Assembly: GCF_002811875.1 (NCBI RefSeq)
Contig: NZ_NPDZ01000001.1
Location: 744,001-808,000, forward strand
From: Leptospira perolatii
GTDB taxonomy: Bacteria; Spirochaetota; Leptospiria; Leptospirales; Leptospiraceae
Reading direction: 5' to 3'
Length of the DNA: 64,000 bases
Below the pieces are notes generated by a model. That model had not been told where the DNA came from. It was given only the letters and a program-made list of their open reading frames with translations, and ran no database searches. Numbering within the stretch: position 1 is the stretch's first letter; each line of letters starts with the position of its first letter. The translations under genes and the position numbers were made by a program. This document shows, piece by piece, positions 53,689-63,954 of this stretch.

Positions 53689-54075
53689 ATGGCGCTTTTA
53701 TTAGTGAACCTGGGTATGACCTGTTCGATCGTATTGTTCTATACCGGATTGTACTTTCGATTTCGAAATAACCGACTTCACAGGATCTTGAACAGCATCG
53801 GAATCGTGTTTAATTTGATCACGGCCTTTTATCTTCTTTCATTGAAGTATTTGTTCGGAGGCTTGGACGCAGCAGGGTTTGTTCCTACAGTCGATCGATG
53901 GATTATAGACGTTCATCGCGGATTTGCTGCAATCGCACTAGTTCTCATGTTACTGACCGGATGGTCAGGAGCATTTGGAAAAAAAGGATTCCATCGAAAG
54001 CTAAGATTTATTTTTCTACCATTATATACCCTGGTGTACATATCCGGGCTGTTGCTTTTTCGCTCAGCACACTAG
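53689..54075 (+). CDS. Small four-span membrane protein, DUF420-like
   Basis: 128 residues with four predicted membrane helices. Histidines sit near the helix ends as in DUF420 (YozB/CtaM) proteins: [31 protein letters not shown] and [27 protein letters not shown]420 CtaM assists haem-copper oxidase maturation in Gram-positives, but no cytochrome-oxidase gene is nearby, so that role is not claimed. It lies 16 bp before the transketolase subunit and is probably co-transcribed. Confidence 0.5.
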   Translation: MALLLVNLGMTCSIVLFYTGLYFRFRNNRLHRILNSIGIVFNLITAFYLLSLKYLFGGLDAAGFVPTVDRWIIDVHRGFAAIALVLMLLTGWSGAFGKKGFHRKLRFIFLPLYTLVYISGLLLFRSAH

Positions 54076-54091
54076 GATCGGAAGAACCTCC

Positions 54092-54916
54092 ATGAATGAA
54101 ATTGTTGAGATCAAAAAATTTGCAAATGAGATTCGTAAGAATGTAATCAAGATGGTAACCGCTGCCAAATCTGGCCATCCCGGCGGTCCTTTGGGTTTGG
54201 CGGATATCTATGCGGTTCTCTATAAGAAAATTTTGAATCACAAGCCTTCTGATCCTGATTGGGAAGATAGGGATCGTTTGATACTTTCCAACGGACACGT
54301 TTGTGCGGTTCGATATGCTGCCATGGCTCAGTCAGGTTATTTTCCCATAGAAGATCTTATGACATTTCGTAAGATCGATTCCAAGCTTCAGGGTCATCCA
54401 TCAACTCGTTATTTAAAAGGATTGGAGAGTTCTTCAGGTTCGCTTGGCCAAGGTCTATCTGTTTCTGTTGGGATTGCGCTCGGTGCTCGTTTGAATCGCA
54501 AAAATTTTAAAGTGTACGCATGTATTTCTGACGGAGAATGCGGAGAGGGAATGACTTGGGAAGCCGCTCAATCTGCGGTTCATTACAAAACTGACAATCT
54601 AATTGCATTTATGGATAAAAATGGCATCCAGATCGATGGATATACAAAAGATGTGATGAATCTGGAGCCATTGGATCAAAAGTTCAAAGCCTTCGGTTGG
54701 AATGTGATCGATGCTGATGGCCATGATGTTTCCGCAATCATTAGCGCTTTTGAAAAAGCAAAAGCTCATGTAGGATCTCCTACGATTATCCTTTTCACTA
54801 CTGTCCTGGGTAAAGGTGTTTCCTTTATGGAAAACAATCCAGGGTGGCATGGTACTCCTCCAAGCGAAGAGCAAGGAAAGCAGGCTTTACAAGAATTGGA
54901 TGCAGTTTCCATCTGA
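54092..54916 (+). CDS. Transketolase N-terminal (TPP-binding) subunit
   Basis: 274 residues equal to the PP domain of transketolase. [18 protein letters not shown] and [13 protein letters not shown] at the N-terminal side; TPP/Mg site [14 protein letters not shown]...[10 protein letters not shown]-terminal [14 protein letters not shown]. The pyrimidine and C-terminal domains must come from a separate subunit, and no such gene follows here, although split transketolases are usually adjacent. Role: non-oxidative pentose phosphate pathway, or a related sugar-phosphate transketolase. Confidence 0.9.
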   Translation: MNEIVEIKKFANEIRKNVIKMVTAAKSGHPGGPLGLADIYAVLYKKILNHKPSDPDWEDRDRLILSNGHVCAVRYAAMAQSGYFPIEDLMTFRKIDSKLQGHPSTRYLKGLESSSGSLGQGLSVSVGIALGARLNRKNFKVYACISDGECGEGMTWEAAQSAVHYKTDNLIAFMDKNGIQIDGYTKDVMNLEPLDQKFKAFGWNVIDADGHDVSAIISAFEKAKAHVGSPTIILFTTVLGKGVSFMENNPGWHGTPPSEEQGKQALQELDAVSI

Positions 54917-55121
54917 AAGAATATTAAACGATCGGTTTCTGCCGTTTTTTGAATGAACCGATTCTGATTTTCGAAAACAATCTTTCGTCTCGGTTATCTC
55001 GCAAAGCTATTGCGATAAATTTTGTGAACGACATAGTCCAATTATCAAGTACATCCTTTTTTTGAAGAGAGTAAACACTTCTGAATTGACTGCTTGGTTT
55101 TAAGATGGGAATCTATTGTGT

Positions 55122-56021
55122 ATGCAATCCTCTGATTCGTCTTTCGGGACGTTGCCTTTTCCTCCGGAAAGGATCGAAGATAAATTTTACCAACTAGAGT
55201 TTTCTCGGTCGGAAGAAAAATCCGGTATCATCCGAGAGATTGCTAGCATGATTCCTTGGCAAGTTCGGATTCGCGAAGTGGTAGACGATCTAAAAGATCC
55301 AACCTTAAGAGTTTACGCTAGAGCAGTCTCCGAATCGATTCACATGGAGAGGATCTCCTACCGTTATGCTGCCTTGGCGGAGAAAGGCCATTTGAATCAC
55401 TATGATGATTTGGAAGAAGGCGTATTCTTATTATCTAGTGTCGTGAACCCTGAATTATACTATCCTGATTTTCGGACGTATCTGGATCGGATCGCTTTGA
55501 GAGTAGAAGAACTTGTCGACTTAAACGAGGATCTTGCCTCGGACGATGTGAAGGTGCATTTTTTGACGAGAGTCTTATCCCAGGAGGAAGGCTTTGTCGG
55601 AAATCACGATCAGTACGAGGACCCGGATAACTCTTATTTACATAAAGTCTTCGAATCGAAGCGCGGAATTCCTATCTCATTATCCGCGATCTACTTGCTT
55701 GTGGCTCACAGATTGCAGTTGCCCTTATACGGAGTGAATATGCCGTTGCACTTCTTACTCCATTTTGAATCTTCCGAATTTCAGACGTACATTGATCCAT
55801 ATCACGGTGGTGTGATGCTCGATCGATCTACTTGCATTCGATTTTTGAAAGCGAACGGTTTTCAAGCTCACGATCGCTATTTTACGCGTGCTAGTACTCT
55901 AACAATGCTTAAGCGGATGTACCGAAATTTGATCCATATCTATAGAAAAAAAGAAGACCGAGATATGGAAAAGACCCTTTCAAAGCATTTGCTCGCCTTG
56001 GATAACAAACCGAAAGCTTAG
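55122..56021 (+). CDS. SirB1/transglutaminase-like superfamily protein
   Basis: About 299 residues from ATG 55122; a TTG at 55116 is in frame. The central block (~130-250) has the SirB1 signature: [59 protein letters not shown] and [11 protein letters not shown], with a transglutaminase-type His/Asp arrangement but no clear Cys nucleophile. The N-terminal ~100 residues are HEAT-like helices. Function unknown across the family. The -35-like TTGACT at 55086 lies close to the start codon. Confidence 0.75.
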   Translation: MQSSDSSFGTLPFPPERIEDKFYQLEFSRSEEKSGIIREIASMIPWQVRIREVVDDLKDPTLRVYARAVSESIHMERISYRYAALAEKGHLNHYDDLEEGVFLLSSVVNPELYYPDFRTYLDRIALRVEELVDLNEDLASDDVKVHFLTRVLSQEEGFVGNHDQYEDPDNSYLHKVFESKRGIPISLSAIYLLVAHRLQLPLYGVNMPLHFLLHFESSEFQTYIDPYHGGVMLDRSTCIRFLKANGFQAHDRYFTRASTLTMLKRMYRNLIHIYRKKEDRDMEKTLSKHLLALDNKPKA

Positions 56022-56115
56022 GTCCTCTAATTCTTGAGATTCGTCATCAGTCGAAGACTTCTTTCCTGCTTGAGCCGAAAGCTCGCCCGTACATAGTGTC
56101 GAAACGGGGATAGAA

Positions 56116-57075
56116 GTGAAAGGCAAGGGATTAAAAGAATTACTAATCCGCAAATTCGATAAAAAGCTCAAAGAGATCATCGACGAAGATCTCGAAATAC
56201 TTTCTGAAATCAAAGACTATACGATCCAGTCCGGTGGAAAGCGAATTCGTCCTATTCTTCATTATTGTGTATGCAAGATCTTGGGTTATCGGGGAGAAAA
56301 GTGGGCCGACGTCGGAGCGATCGCTGAACTGATCCACGCCGCGAGTTTACTCCACGATGACGTGGTGGACGAGGCGGAAACTAGAAGAGGAATTCCGAGT
56401 GTAGGAGCAAAATTCGGAAACAAGACCGCGATCTTGGCCGGAGATTATCTTCTCGCTTGCGGAATCGACCATCTAAACAGCTTGGGTTCTTCGGAGCTGA
56501 TGGACCTGTTTACGAAAGTGATCAAAGATCTTTCGGTAAGCGAGCTAATCCAAATGGAATGGGAAAAGAACTCTAAAATTACCTCCGAGATTTACGATAG
56601 CGTTGTATACGGAAAGACGGCTTCTCTTTTTGGAGCTGTCTCTGAAGCCGCTGGCATACTTGTAGAACTTCCCAAGAAAAGTCGCAAGAAGCTGCATGAC
56701 TTTGGGATTCGACTTGGATTCTTGTTTCAAAAGCAGGATGATGCGATAGATTATTTTCAAGCGGGCAACCAAACTGGGAAAGTGCCGCTTAAGGATTTTA
56801 AAAACGGATTGTACACATATCCCGTTTTGAAATTGCTCGAAAAATCTGACAGGAACGATAAAAAGCTAGTGCATTCTCTTTTTGGAAAAGCGGAAAGAAA
56901 CGGACAGGATGAAGTTGTCGTACTTTCTCTTTTGAATAGGTATAATATTCGGAAAATGTTAAATGATGAGTTTCAGGCCGATATCGAGGAACTACTACGT
57001 TTCTTGAATGCTTACCCACCGACTGAAGAGGGTAAGCTTGTCCAAGAGCAGTTTCGAAAGCTTAGCTCGGTTTAG
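56116..57075 (+). CDS. Polyprenyl (octaprenyl-type) diphosphate synthase
   Basis: 319 residues. First Asp-rich motif [13 protein letters not shown], second [10 protein letters not shown], with [10 protein letters not shown] and the [16 protein letters not shown] lid typical of long-chain trans-prenyl synthases (IspB/HepT group). It makes the side chain for menaquinone or other isoprenoid quinones. GTG start at 56116 with GGGGATAGA upstream. It follows the SirB1-like gene after 94 bp. Chain length cannot be read from sequence. Confidence 0.92.
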   Translation: MKGKGLKELLIRKFDKKLKEIIDEDLEILSEIKDYTIQSGGKRIRPILHYCVCKILGYRGEKWADVGAIAELIHAASLLHDDVVDEAETRRGIPSVGAKFGNKTAILAGDYLLACGIDHLNSLGSSELMDLFTKVIKDLSVSELIQMEWEKNSKITSEIYDSVVYGKTASLFGAVSEAAGILVELPKKSRKKLHDFGIRLGFLFQKQDDAIDYFQAGNQTGKVPLKDFKNGLYTYPVLKLLEKSDRNDKKLVHSLFGKAERNGQDEVVVLSLLNRYNIRKMLNDEFQADIEELLRFLNAYPPTEEGKLVQEQFRKLSSV

Positions 57076-57128
57076 AGCGCTTTATCCGCATTTTTATGGA
57101 TCAAAGAATTTCTCTGAAGTCCGCTAAC

Positions 57129-57902
57129 TTAGGTTCCTGCTGGGAAAACCCCTGGAGCATTGCAGCTTACACTTCCTTGGATGGCAGCGGCAGCTCCAGT
57201 AGAAGCTGAAGTAGAGAAGCAACTGATATTATCCTGAGTAAAACAAGTCGTCGAAGAAGTCTGAGCTGTACACTTAACTCCGTCTACTGTGAAGCACTGA
57301 TTGAGTTGCACGCCGCCCGTCGTAGTCGAAAAATTTCCGGTAAGATTAATATCTACGTCTAGGTATTGAAGCGCCTGAGCCTGCGCACCACCGCTGGAGC
57401 TATCATAGACTGGAACTCCTGAACCGCCCCAGAATACTTTTCCGAATTTTCCTGTAACCGCTGGAATATACTGGGAACTAGTCCCAACACTTCCGGAAAA
57501 AGAGAAACCTTGCTGAGGGTCCACAGTCCCTTGGTTTTGGTTGTTATCATAAATAAAACGTAATATAAGAATTTCTCCAGTCTTCATGTAGAGAGTACTG
57601 GTAACGAGATATCTGCTGTTTGTGGTGCTCCCTCCAGTGGTCGGTGTTGTAGTTGTTGTTCCACCGGTAGTCGAGGTTCCAGTTCCTCCCGTATATGGAG
57701 CTGCATTTCCGCAGTTAGGAGTCTTATCGTTGTCCACATCCAGGTATACCTGATAAACGTTTCCTCCCCCGGTTACTTTCATATCTACCTTATTCGGGGT
57801 GGTGTGTTGACAAGACGCCAGGGTTGCCACCCCGCAAAATGCCAATAGAGAAAAAGACTTAGCAAATAAAGATTGCAGTGTTCGAGAAAAAAGGGAACGC
57901 AT
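57129..57902 (-). CDS. Thr/Gly-rich putative lipoprotein
   Basis: About 257 residues from ATG 57902; ATG 57920 is also possible. The signal ends VATLASC (Cys31, good lipobox). After a short region comes a Thr/Gly/Ser low-complexity linker (~85-105: GTGTSTTGGTTTTTPTTGG). A beta-rich C-terminal domain has paired cysteines (NQCFTVDGVKC, TTCFTQDNISCF). No family recognised. Likely surface or outer-membrane lipoprotein; the low-complexity tract could be unstable by replication slippage. Stands alone, convergent with the prenyl synthase. Confidence 0.7.
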   Translation of the reverse strand: MRSLFSRTLQSLFAKSFSLLAFCGVATLASCQHTTPNKVDMKVTGGGNVYQVYLDVDNDKTPNCGNAAPYTGGTGTSTTGGTTTTTPTTGGSTTNSRYLVTSTLYMKTGEILILRFIYDNNQNQGTVDPQQGFSFSGSVGTSSQYIPAVTGKFGKVFWGGSGVPVYDSSSGGAQAQALQYLDVDINLTGNFSTTTGGVQLNQCFTVDGVKCTAQTSSTTCFTQDNISCFSTSASTGAAAAIQGSVSCNAPGVFPAGT

Positions 57903-58050
57903 AGCTCTAAATTGAATCATCGGCAAGCACCGGTCAAGAATGAAATCGAATTAGAGGACTTTCGTCCTCTGCCTTCTTTTCGACCCCAGAGCTTAAAAAC
58001 CGTTCCATTCCGATTGACTCAAATTCGATTTTAATATCCTATCACCACCT

Positions 58051-59193
58051 ATGGAAATGTTGCACCAAAGCGCCCAAGAGTATAACCCAGGCTTCCTGGA
58101 AAAATGGGGTATAGGCGTTCTAAAGAATTATGTCAAACGAGCGCCGCTAGAAAAGGATCCTTCTGGGCCTGGGTCAAAATTCTTTTCCCAAAGTGGCAAG
58201 ATTATCTGGTGGTCCTTCTTTTGGGGCTTGAATATTGGATTTTGGACCACATTCGGAATTACGATCGTAGAAAAAATATTTCCGGAATCACCTGAACTTT
58301 GGTCTTTTCAATTTTACGAAAAATGGGCCTGGACGGGTGGGGCGTTAATCGTCGGGACTCTATTAGAATTTTATTTATTATACGAGCTTGGATTGTGGGC
58401 AGCGTTTCGAATCACTCAACTCGCCGGAATGCACCTTGAGGACGACCCGGATCTCTTCACTGCCAAATCGAACCTGCTTGCTAGAATGGCGCTGGAGATC
58501 CCGGATCCAGACTTAAAGCTATTAGGGATCGATCCATTAAAACTTACTGATAAACGAAGTCTACTAGTCAGAACTGTCTTATACAAGGCGAAAGTTTTGC
58601 TCTCCAACTTAGTTGCAAAAATCGTTTTAAGAAAGGTCTTGGCGCGAAATTCTCTTAGAGTTTATGCAGAGTTTATAGCCGCACCGATTACTGCAATTTG
58701 GGACGCGGTCGTACTTTGGCTCATTTTGTCGGAACTAAGGATTCGATTAATTTCCAGAGTTATCGCTGAGGATATCGTCGCTCAAATTTTCGCTAACGAA
58801 CGTCGTTTAACAAAGGAAGCCAAGCTGGCATTCTTGGCCGCTGTCGGAAACTCTGTAGTGTTCACTCAAAGGTTCCATCCGAATCTAGAATATTTGTTAA
58901 TCAAAATGTATAAGAATTTTGGAATACGAACCGAAGACTTTGTCTTTGACGATTTAGAAACTTTTGCAAAATTGATTGCGGGGCTCAAAAAGGAAGATAG
59001 GGAAGCTTGCCTAAAGCTATTGTGCCTTGCTTGTTCTTTTGATGGTAAGTTATCCTCCTTTGAGGCGAAGTATCTAAAAAAGATCTTGGGCCAAGATGCG
59101 GAGCAACACTTGGAATTAATCAGAGAATTATCTAGTTATATTCGCACCGGAAATTTAGAAGCTTGCAGGGAAAGGAGTAGATTGTTTTCCTAG
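58051..59193 (+). CDS. Membrane protein with TerB-like C-terminal domain
   Basis: 380 residues. Two membrane segments near the N terminus (IIWWSFFWGLNIGFWTTFGI, ~50-69; a second ~95-118) and two further hydrophobic parts ~175-245. The C-terminal ~95 residues (LKKEDREACLKLLCLACSFDGKLSSFEAKYLKKIL) look like a TerB/DUF533 four-helix domain with the usual D-G-xL acidic turn. It resembles an uncharacterised Leptospira-restricted family (memory, not verified). Lies 15 bp before the MBL hydrolase gene; co-transcription is likely. Confidence 0.6.
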   Translation: MEMLHQSAQEYNPGFLEKWGIGVLKNYVKRAPLEKDPSGPGSKFFSQSGKIIWWSFFWGLNIGFWTTFGITIVEKIFPESPELWSFQFYEKWAWTGGALIVGTLLEFYLLYELGLWAAFRITQLAGMHLEDDPDLFTAKSNLLARMALEIPDPDLKLLGIDPLKLTDKRSLLVRTVLYKAKVLLSNLVAKIVLRKVLARNSLRVYAEFIAAPITAIWDAVVLWLILSELRIRLISRVIAEDIVAQIFANERRLTKEAKLAFLAAVGNSVVFTQRFHPNLEYLLIKMYKNFGIRTEDFVFDDLETFAKLIAGLKKEDREACLKLLCLACSFDGKLSSFEAKYLKKILGQDAEQHLELIRELSSYIRTGNLEACRERSRLFS

Positions 59194-59208
59194 TATTGAA
59201 GTTTCAGT

Positions 59209-60231
59209 ATGCGCGTTCATCATTATGATTCTGTCCCAAAAATAGAAGAAATCGGAGACGGAATACTTAAAACAGAAATTCCCCAGCCATTCTATGCGCC
59301 TAACAATATATACATACTACCAGACGGTGAGCCGACGCTTATCGACTCTGGGTATATTGCGAACTTGGGAATGCTCCAAAGAGCTCTTAAACAAGTAGGT
59401 CTAAATCTAAAGAAGATAAAGCATATAATTTATACGCACAACCATTTGGATCATATGAGTGCGATGCTTACTCTCCGATTTTATACCGACGCAAAATTGT
59501 ATGCAATGAAAGGTATGGCGGCTGATATCGGCAACTATCTTGAAAATATTCAGGTGTTCAATCGGGCCACAAAGAGATTAGTATATAAAGGTCACCGTTC
59601 TGCGGAAGACAGAAAGCGAGAGCTGACTAGAATCGAAGAAGGTAATTTAAATTTAATTAATACAGTCAAAGGTTCTCATAAGGTGGAGCCGAATGTACGC
59701 TTTGACATCGAGTTGGTGGAAGGGGATGTGATTCACGCAGGAGGAAGAGAGATCGGTTTTTTGCACACTCCCGGTCACAACCTTTGGCATCTAACTCCGT
59801 ATTTGTTAGGGGAAGAAATCTTTTTTACAGGTGACCTGGTCCTCCAAAATATTTCCTCGATTTACGCTGAAATTGACGGCAATTTGGATGATTACCACAG
59901 ATCCTTGGATAGGCTCTCTAAGATTTCGATTCGAAGACTTTTGCCGGCCCACGGATCCGAACCAGAAGACCCTCAAAAAGCGATCAAGCTGCTCTCCAAA
60001 ACTCTTCAGATTCTGGAACGAGGTGTCATGAGGAGATTAAAGGAAAGAGACCAGGACCTTTCGAACTTGGTCTTGGAAGCGATGGGAGAGAAGGTAGCTA
60101 ATTCAGGATATTATAATACAGCTATGGCGATTTTGCATTCATTTGTAAGAAAGTTCATCGATAAAGGTTGGGTAGAAGTGATCGAGACTGAGCCACCCTA
60201 CGAAACCTACCGCTGGATCGGCGAAAAGTAA
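59209..60231 (+). CDS. Metallo-beta-lactamase-fold hydrolase
   Basis: 340 residues. Metal motif HNHLDH (77-82, HxHxDH), second His in LHTPGHNLWHL, Asp in FTGDLVLQ, last His in LPAHGSEP. The extra C-terminal helical domain (~245-340) matches the LACTB2/ribonuclease-Z-like type with a winged-helix end. Substrate unknown; hydrolysis of thioesters, phosphodiesters or RNA are all possible. Follows the membrane gene by 15 bp. Confidence 0.88.
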   Translation: MRVHHYDSVPKIEEIGDGILKTEIPQPFYAPNNIYILPDGEPTLIDSGYIANLGMLQRALKQVGLNLKKIKHIIYTHNHLDHMSAMLTLRFYTDAKLYAMKGMAADIGNYLENIQVFNRATKRLVYKGHRSAEDRKRELTRIEEGNLNLINTVKGSHKVEPNVRFDIELVEGDVIHAGGREIGFLHTPGHNLWHLTPYLLGEEIFFTGDLVLQNISSIYAEIDGNLDDYHRSLDRLSKISIRRLLPAHGSEPEDPQKAIKLLSKTLQILERGVMRRLKERDQDLSNLVLEAMGEKVANSGYYNTAMAILHSFVRKFIDKGWVEVIETEPPYETYRWIGEK

Positions 60232-60243
60232 AAATGCATTCGA

Positions 60244-61026
60244 TCAGATTTGGTTTACATTTTCCGAAATAATTTCTCCGTAAAAGGGAGTGTTTCGGAT
60301 ATTTAGGTTGTAACACTTAATAAAAATCAGCTCTAAGTTTTTTACGTCTTCGCGATTGTACTTGAGCAGTAGACTAAGAGCTTCCTGGTCATCGTATTGA
60401 ACGTATTGCCACCAAAGCCTTACCGCATCCGATCCGTTGACCTCGAAAGGAAGATCTCTAGTAATGCCCAAGGCCTTTTCGCAGTTTTTCAGACCACCTT
60501 TGAATCCTAGCCCGTGGAGCATATGCATCAAATCGTAGTGAAGATTTCGAAACTTTTGACCGAATTCCTTTTCGAGAAATGGAATGTCGAAAGCGACTCC
60601 ATTATAACTTACTAATATATGTTGAGGATCAAGATATCCCAGGAAGTCATCCATATTTCGACCTCTAAGGAATTCCTTGAACTGTTGACCGTCGTAAGAG
60701 CCTACTACAGTGACGAAGTCTTCCCTTGAAAGTCCGGAGGTTTCAATATCGAGATAAAGGATTTTTTCTCGGATTCTGGGGAACAGTCTCCATTTTTGTC
60801 TGTTCGGGAGTGCAAAGAAAAAGTAGCTCCAGTTTTTTCTTTCGAGTTCACGGCGAGAAAACTCTAGAGAATCCAAAAGAAGCTTTGGATAGGTATCTTC
60901 GGAGGATTTAGCAAGTTCAAGATAATGCCCTCTAAGATCCTCCCAAGTGAGAATTCCTTTTTCCCAGTATCTTTTCTCTTCTTGGATATCTATTCCAGGA
61001 AGGTGACAGAAAGTGTGTTCTAACAA
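60244..61026 (-). CDS. YprB-like RNase H-fold (DEDD) nuclease
   Basis: 260 residues. The DEDD residues of the ribonuclease H-like superfamily are visible: Asp/Glu in LYLDIETSGL (~91-100), the ExoII region YNGVAFDIPFLEKEF, HYDLMH, and ExoIII YNREDVKNLE. The N-terminal ~85 residues carry no clear domain. YprB homologues lack a tested substrate; exonuclease activity is inferred. Minus strand, 73 bp after lnt, possibly in that transcript. Confidence 0.82.
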   Translation of the reverse strand: MLEHTFCHLPGIDIQEEKRYWEKGILTWEDLRGHYLELAKSSEDTYPKLLLDSLEFSRRELERKNWSYFFFALPNRQKWRLFPRIREKILYLDIETSGLSREDFVTVVGSYDGQQFKEFLRGRNMDDFLGYLDPQHILVSYNGVAFDIPFLEKEFGQKFRNLHYDLMHMLHGLGFKGGLKNCEKALGITRDLPFEVNGSDAVRLWWQYVQYDDQEALSLLLKYNREDVKNLELIFIKCYNLNIRNTPFYGEIISENVNQI

Positions 61027-61099
61027 ATATTTTTTCCTCTATACTTCACTTAAGCGGGAAATTTAAAAGTTTTTATCTTTTGTTTCCGCCTTTCGGTTC

Positions 61100-62896
61100 T
61101 TATTTTAAGAAAACAATGTTTCTTTTTCGTAAGACGAACAGAAAACCGATCAATAAAACAGAATATAAATAAAACGGTAGATTTCCGATTTTAGCATAAA
61201 AGGTATTTCCCTCTTTTCTTTTCCGAGTGATCGGGAGTAAAAAAGATCTGCTCCCTACTTCGGAGAATTCTAAAGGTGGAGTGAGATCCCTTCCATACGG
61301 GTCTACTGCATAAGAGATTCCGCTAACCGCCGGTCTAACTAATGTCAGTCCAAATTCTATCGATCGAAATTTAGAAGCCGCCCCGTGCTGCCAAGCTTCG
61401 GTTGAAGAAGAGAACCAGGCGTCATTTGTAGGATTGACCAAAAAAGTGAAAACTTCGGATTCTGAGTTTTGAATCGAATCACTGACTAATTCTGGAAACA
61501 TTGCCTCATAACAGATGAGCGGAAGTACTTGGTAATCAAAACTTCCGGATGATTCAGCTTCTGCATCGTTATAAACGAGCCCCGAAGAGATCTGCTCCGG
61601 TTTTTGGATGAGATTCAGATCGAGAACGGTAGGCGCTTTCGGAAATCGACTTCTTGTCTCTTTCCTTTGCCCTTTCAATGGAGCCGGCTCGTCACCTGGA
61701 ACATACTTCGAAGTTTCTTCGAATAGGTTCCTGAGTTTCGGGAAATATTTTTCCAAAGGAATGAATTCTCCGAATGGAAGTAGTCTTCGTTTATCATAAC
61801 GAATCGAGTATAGAGACTCGGAGGATATAAGAGACACTTGGTTCTTCAAGCCCTCTGAATATTGGTTTAGTTCGTTGTATACTAGATCTGCTCCAGTTTT
61901 TAGCGAAAGGTATTTTACTAAACCATGATATGTCGGAGAGTAGATGTTCTTTTCCTTGGAGGATTGATTTGGATTCGTACCGTGAAATGGAACTGCGGAT
62001 TCAGGTAGAAAAATTAGATCTGGCGGTGGAGAAGTAGTCAAGGCTGCCTGTAGAGAAAGTTCCAAAATTTTGCTCATCGCGTTTCCGATAAAATCTGCGT
62101 TTTCGGCTAATTCTCGTTTTGCGGGAGAAGTGTTCGGTTGTACTAACAACCCCGAGAGTAGAAGGACTTCTTTTTCGAGTGCCGGCGTTTTTGTGGGCAC
62201 GGCATACTCGGGAGCAGAATAGAGCCTAAGTGAAGCAAGTATCCAAATGAAGGTGAATATCGCGACCCCTAAGATTCCGAGAATTCTTTCCTTTTTTACA
62301 ACCAGGAGTGCGGCACTTGCCCCGATCCAAAGTAAAAAGAATCCGATGCCGTATATTCCGAACCAGGATGCGCTTTGGGAGAAAGACAAACTTCCCTCAG
62401 CTAAGTTTCCCCAAAACCACGGAAACAATTGAGGCGTAATCAGATCAGTAATCGTTCCCCAAATCGGAAAGGAGGCCCAATCGAACAATAAAGATTGCCG
62501 ACTTTGGATATTATTCTTATTTAGTTTATTATGAAAATCGGAAGTAATTTTCCATCCGAAGTAAAATAAAAAAAGTTTAATTTGGGAAAACAGACCGTAA
62601 ACCAAAAATAGAGCCCAAGAAACGGTCTTGCCAGAACCAGAAATCGCGGAAATTGAATTTGGGATCCATAAAAAAACGATCAGATCTATTAGCTGGGATA
62701 AAATCAAAAGCCAAGCGATTTGAAATCTGAGTGGTAATTCCCTAAGTTCCAAATAGAAAAGATAAGCCAAACTAGCTGCGCTGATCCCAGCCAAAAAGAA
62801 TCCGAAAGGCTCCATCGCAAGCAAAATCCCCAAGGAGATTCCGACGCAATATGTTGTAAGAAGAATCAGCTTCCGATTCTGATCGAAGCGGATCAT
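61100..62896 (-). CDS. lnt: Apolipoprotein N-acyltransferase
   Basis: 598 residues, slightly longer than the usual ~510. Six or more membrane helices in the first ~225 residues, then the nitrilase-like domain. The catalytic triad is Glu299 (PESAVPF), Lys369 (YDKRRLLPFGEFIP) and Cys462 (PLICYEAMFP). C-terminal membrane helix. It adds the third acyl chain to lipoproteins in the inner membrane, consistent with the many predicted lipoproteins in this window. Its start overlaps the upstream gene by 4 bp. Confidence 0.95.
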   Translation of the reverse strand: MIRFDQNRKLILLTTYCVGISLGILLAMEPFGFFLAGISAASLAYLFYLELRELPLRFQIAWLLILSQLIDLIVFLWIPNSISAISGSGKTVSWALFLVYGLFSQIKLFLFYFGWKITSDFHNKLNKNNIQSRQSLLFDWASFPIWGTITDLITPQLFPWFWGNLAEGSLSFSQSASWFGIYGIGFFLLWIGASAALLVVKKERILGILGVAIFTFIWILASLRLYSAPEYAVPTKTPALEKEVLLLSGLLVQPNTSPAKRELAENADFIGNAMSKILELSLQAALTTSPPPDLIFLPESAVPFHGTNPNQSSKEKNIYSPTYHGLVKYLSLKTGADLVYNELNQYSEGLKNQVSLISSESLYSIRYDKRRLLPFGEFIPLEKYFPKLRNLFEETSKYVPGDEPAPLKGQRKETRSRFPKAPTVLDLNLIQKPEQISSGLVYNDAEAESSGSFDYQVLPLICYEAMFPELVSDSIQNSESEVFTFLVNPTNDAWFSSSTEAWQHGAASKFRSIEFGLTLVRPAVSGISYAVDPYGRDLTPPLEFSEVGSRSFLLPITRKRKEGNTFYAKIGNLPFYLYSVLLIGFLFVLRKRNIVFLK

Positions 62897-63954
62897 TTAA
62901 TGTTCAATTTTTTCTGTTCTTCTTCTAAGGATCTTCTTCGCGAATATTCTTCGGCTTCATCAGAGCCTAAAATTCTAGATCGGATCGCCTCGATCGCTTT
63001 GTTCTTTTCGTCGGCGCTAGCATTCGGGTTTGTGGATAGCCAGGCTTGTTCTTCTCTCATTACCTGGGTCTCTTTGTTCTTGCGATCTTCGATGTCGCGA
63101 TATACTTGTTCGATACGATCCGCGCCTTCCTTGCCGAAATATTTCTCCCGAATTGCTCTCACTTGAGAATCTTTTTGAGCCTGAGCCATTTTTTCCATTT
63201 CGTTTTCTCTCAGGAACATTTCGGTTTCGTAACCATTAAACTTCGGTTCTCTCTTCGTGACCGTATTATAATAATTGCCATAGACTTGTTTGCGGAATTC
63301 ATCAAATCTTTGCATACGCTTGTCGCCCGATAGATTCTTGGTTTCGTTCAAAAAATGAGACAGGGAAAACTGGTAGTCTCTTTCGGCTTCTTCCATTCCG
63401 AAAACTAGTTTGGCCTCTTCGTCCGAAAAGATATTTCTTCTCTTTCGCTTGACCAGTTCGTAAGTTTCCTGAGATTTCAGGTCGCCCGGTAATTCCATTT
63501 CTCTCATAGTGACTTCGTACTTCAGGTACTTACCGAACAACGCCACTAACTTTTCACCGTCTTTGCCCGGATACTGTTCCAACAAAAACGCTTTGACTAT
63601 TTCATTGCACTGATCTGGGCCCATATCTTGCGGACAACGTCTTCTCAAGGCCCACAATTCTGAGACCATATCTAATTCGCCGCTGGCAGCATACTTCAGT
63701 ATTTCCTCATATGATAACCATTCTCCGTCTTTATAGATATTTCTCGAAGTCTCCTGTATCGCTGGATGAATAATCCAATCTCCGGATTCGTTTTGACTCA
63801 CCGAAAATCCGTAAGACTCGTCCTCATCTTTTCCAAAAAAACCAGACTTATTACTCTCAGACTCTGAGAATGCGAAAATCAGGAGTAATACGAGTAGAAC
63901 TACTCCACCTAAGATCCATACGAGTGTCGGAAGTTGCTTTATTTTTGTCCACAT
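62893..63954 (-). CDS. Lipase-chaperone-like (LifO/LimK) membrane protein
   Basis: 353 residues with one N-terminal membrane anchor (LVWILGGVVLLVLLLIFAF) and a long extracytoplasmic helical domain. RRNIFSDEEAKLVFGMEEAERDYQFSLSHF and RFDEFRKQVYG resemble the R-R-x-x-F...F-F-G-x-E of lipase-specific foldases. The C terminus is a charged coiled-coil. Foldases of this kind act on a secreted lipase; the possible clients here (46245-47351 or 39296-40237) are not adjacent. It overlaps lnt by 4 bp (ATGA). The family call is tentative because only part of the motif is present. Confidence 0.55.
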   Translation of the reverse strand: MWTKIKQLPTLVWILGGVVLLVLLLIFAFSESESNKSGFFGKDEDESYGFSVSQNESGDWIIHPAIQETSRNIYKDGEWLSYEEILKYAASGELDMVSELWALRRRCPQDMGPDQCNEIVKAFLLEQYPGKDGEKLVALFGKYLKYEVTMREMELPGDLKSQETYELVKRKRRNIFSDEEAKLVFGMEEAERDYQFSLSHFLNETKNLSGDKRMQRFDEFRKQVYGNYYNTVTKREPKFNGYETEMFLRENEMEKMAQAQKDSQVRAIREKYFGKEGADRIEQVYRDIEDRKNKETQVMREEQAWLSTNPNASADEKNKAIEAIRSRILGSDEAEEYSRRRSLEEEQKKLNIK

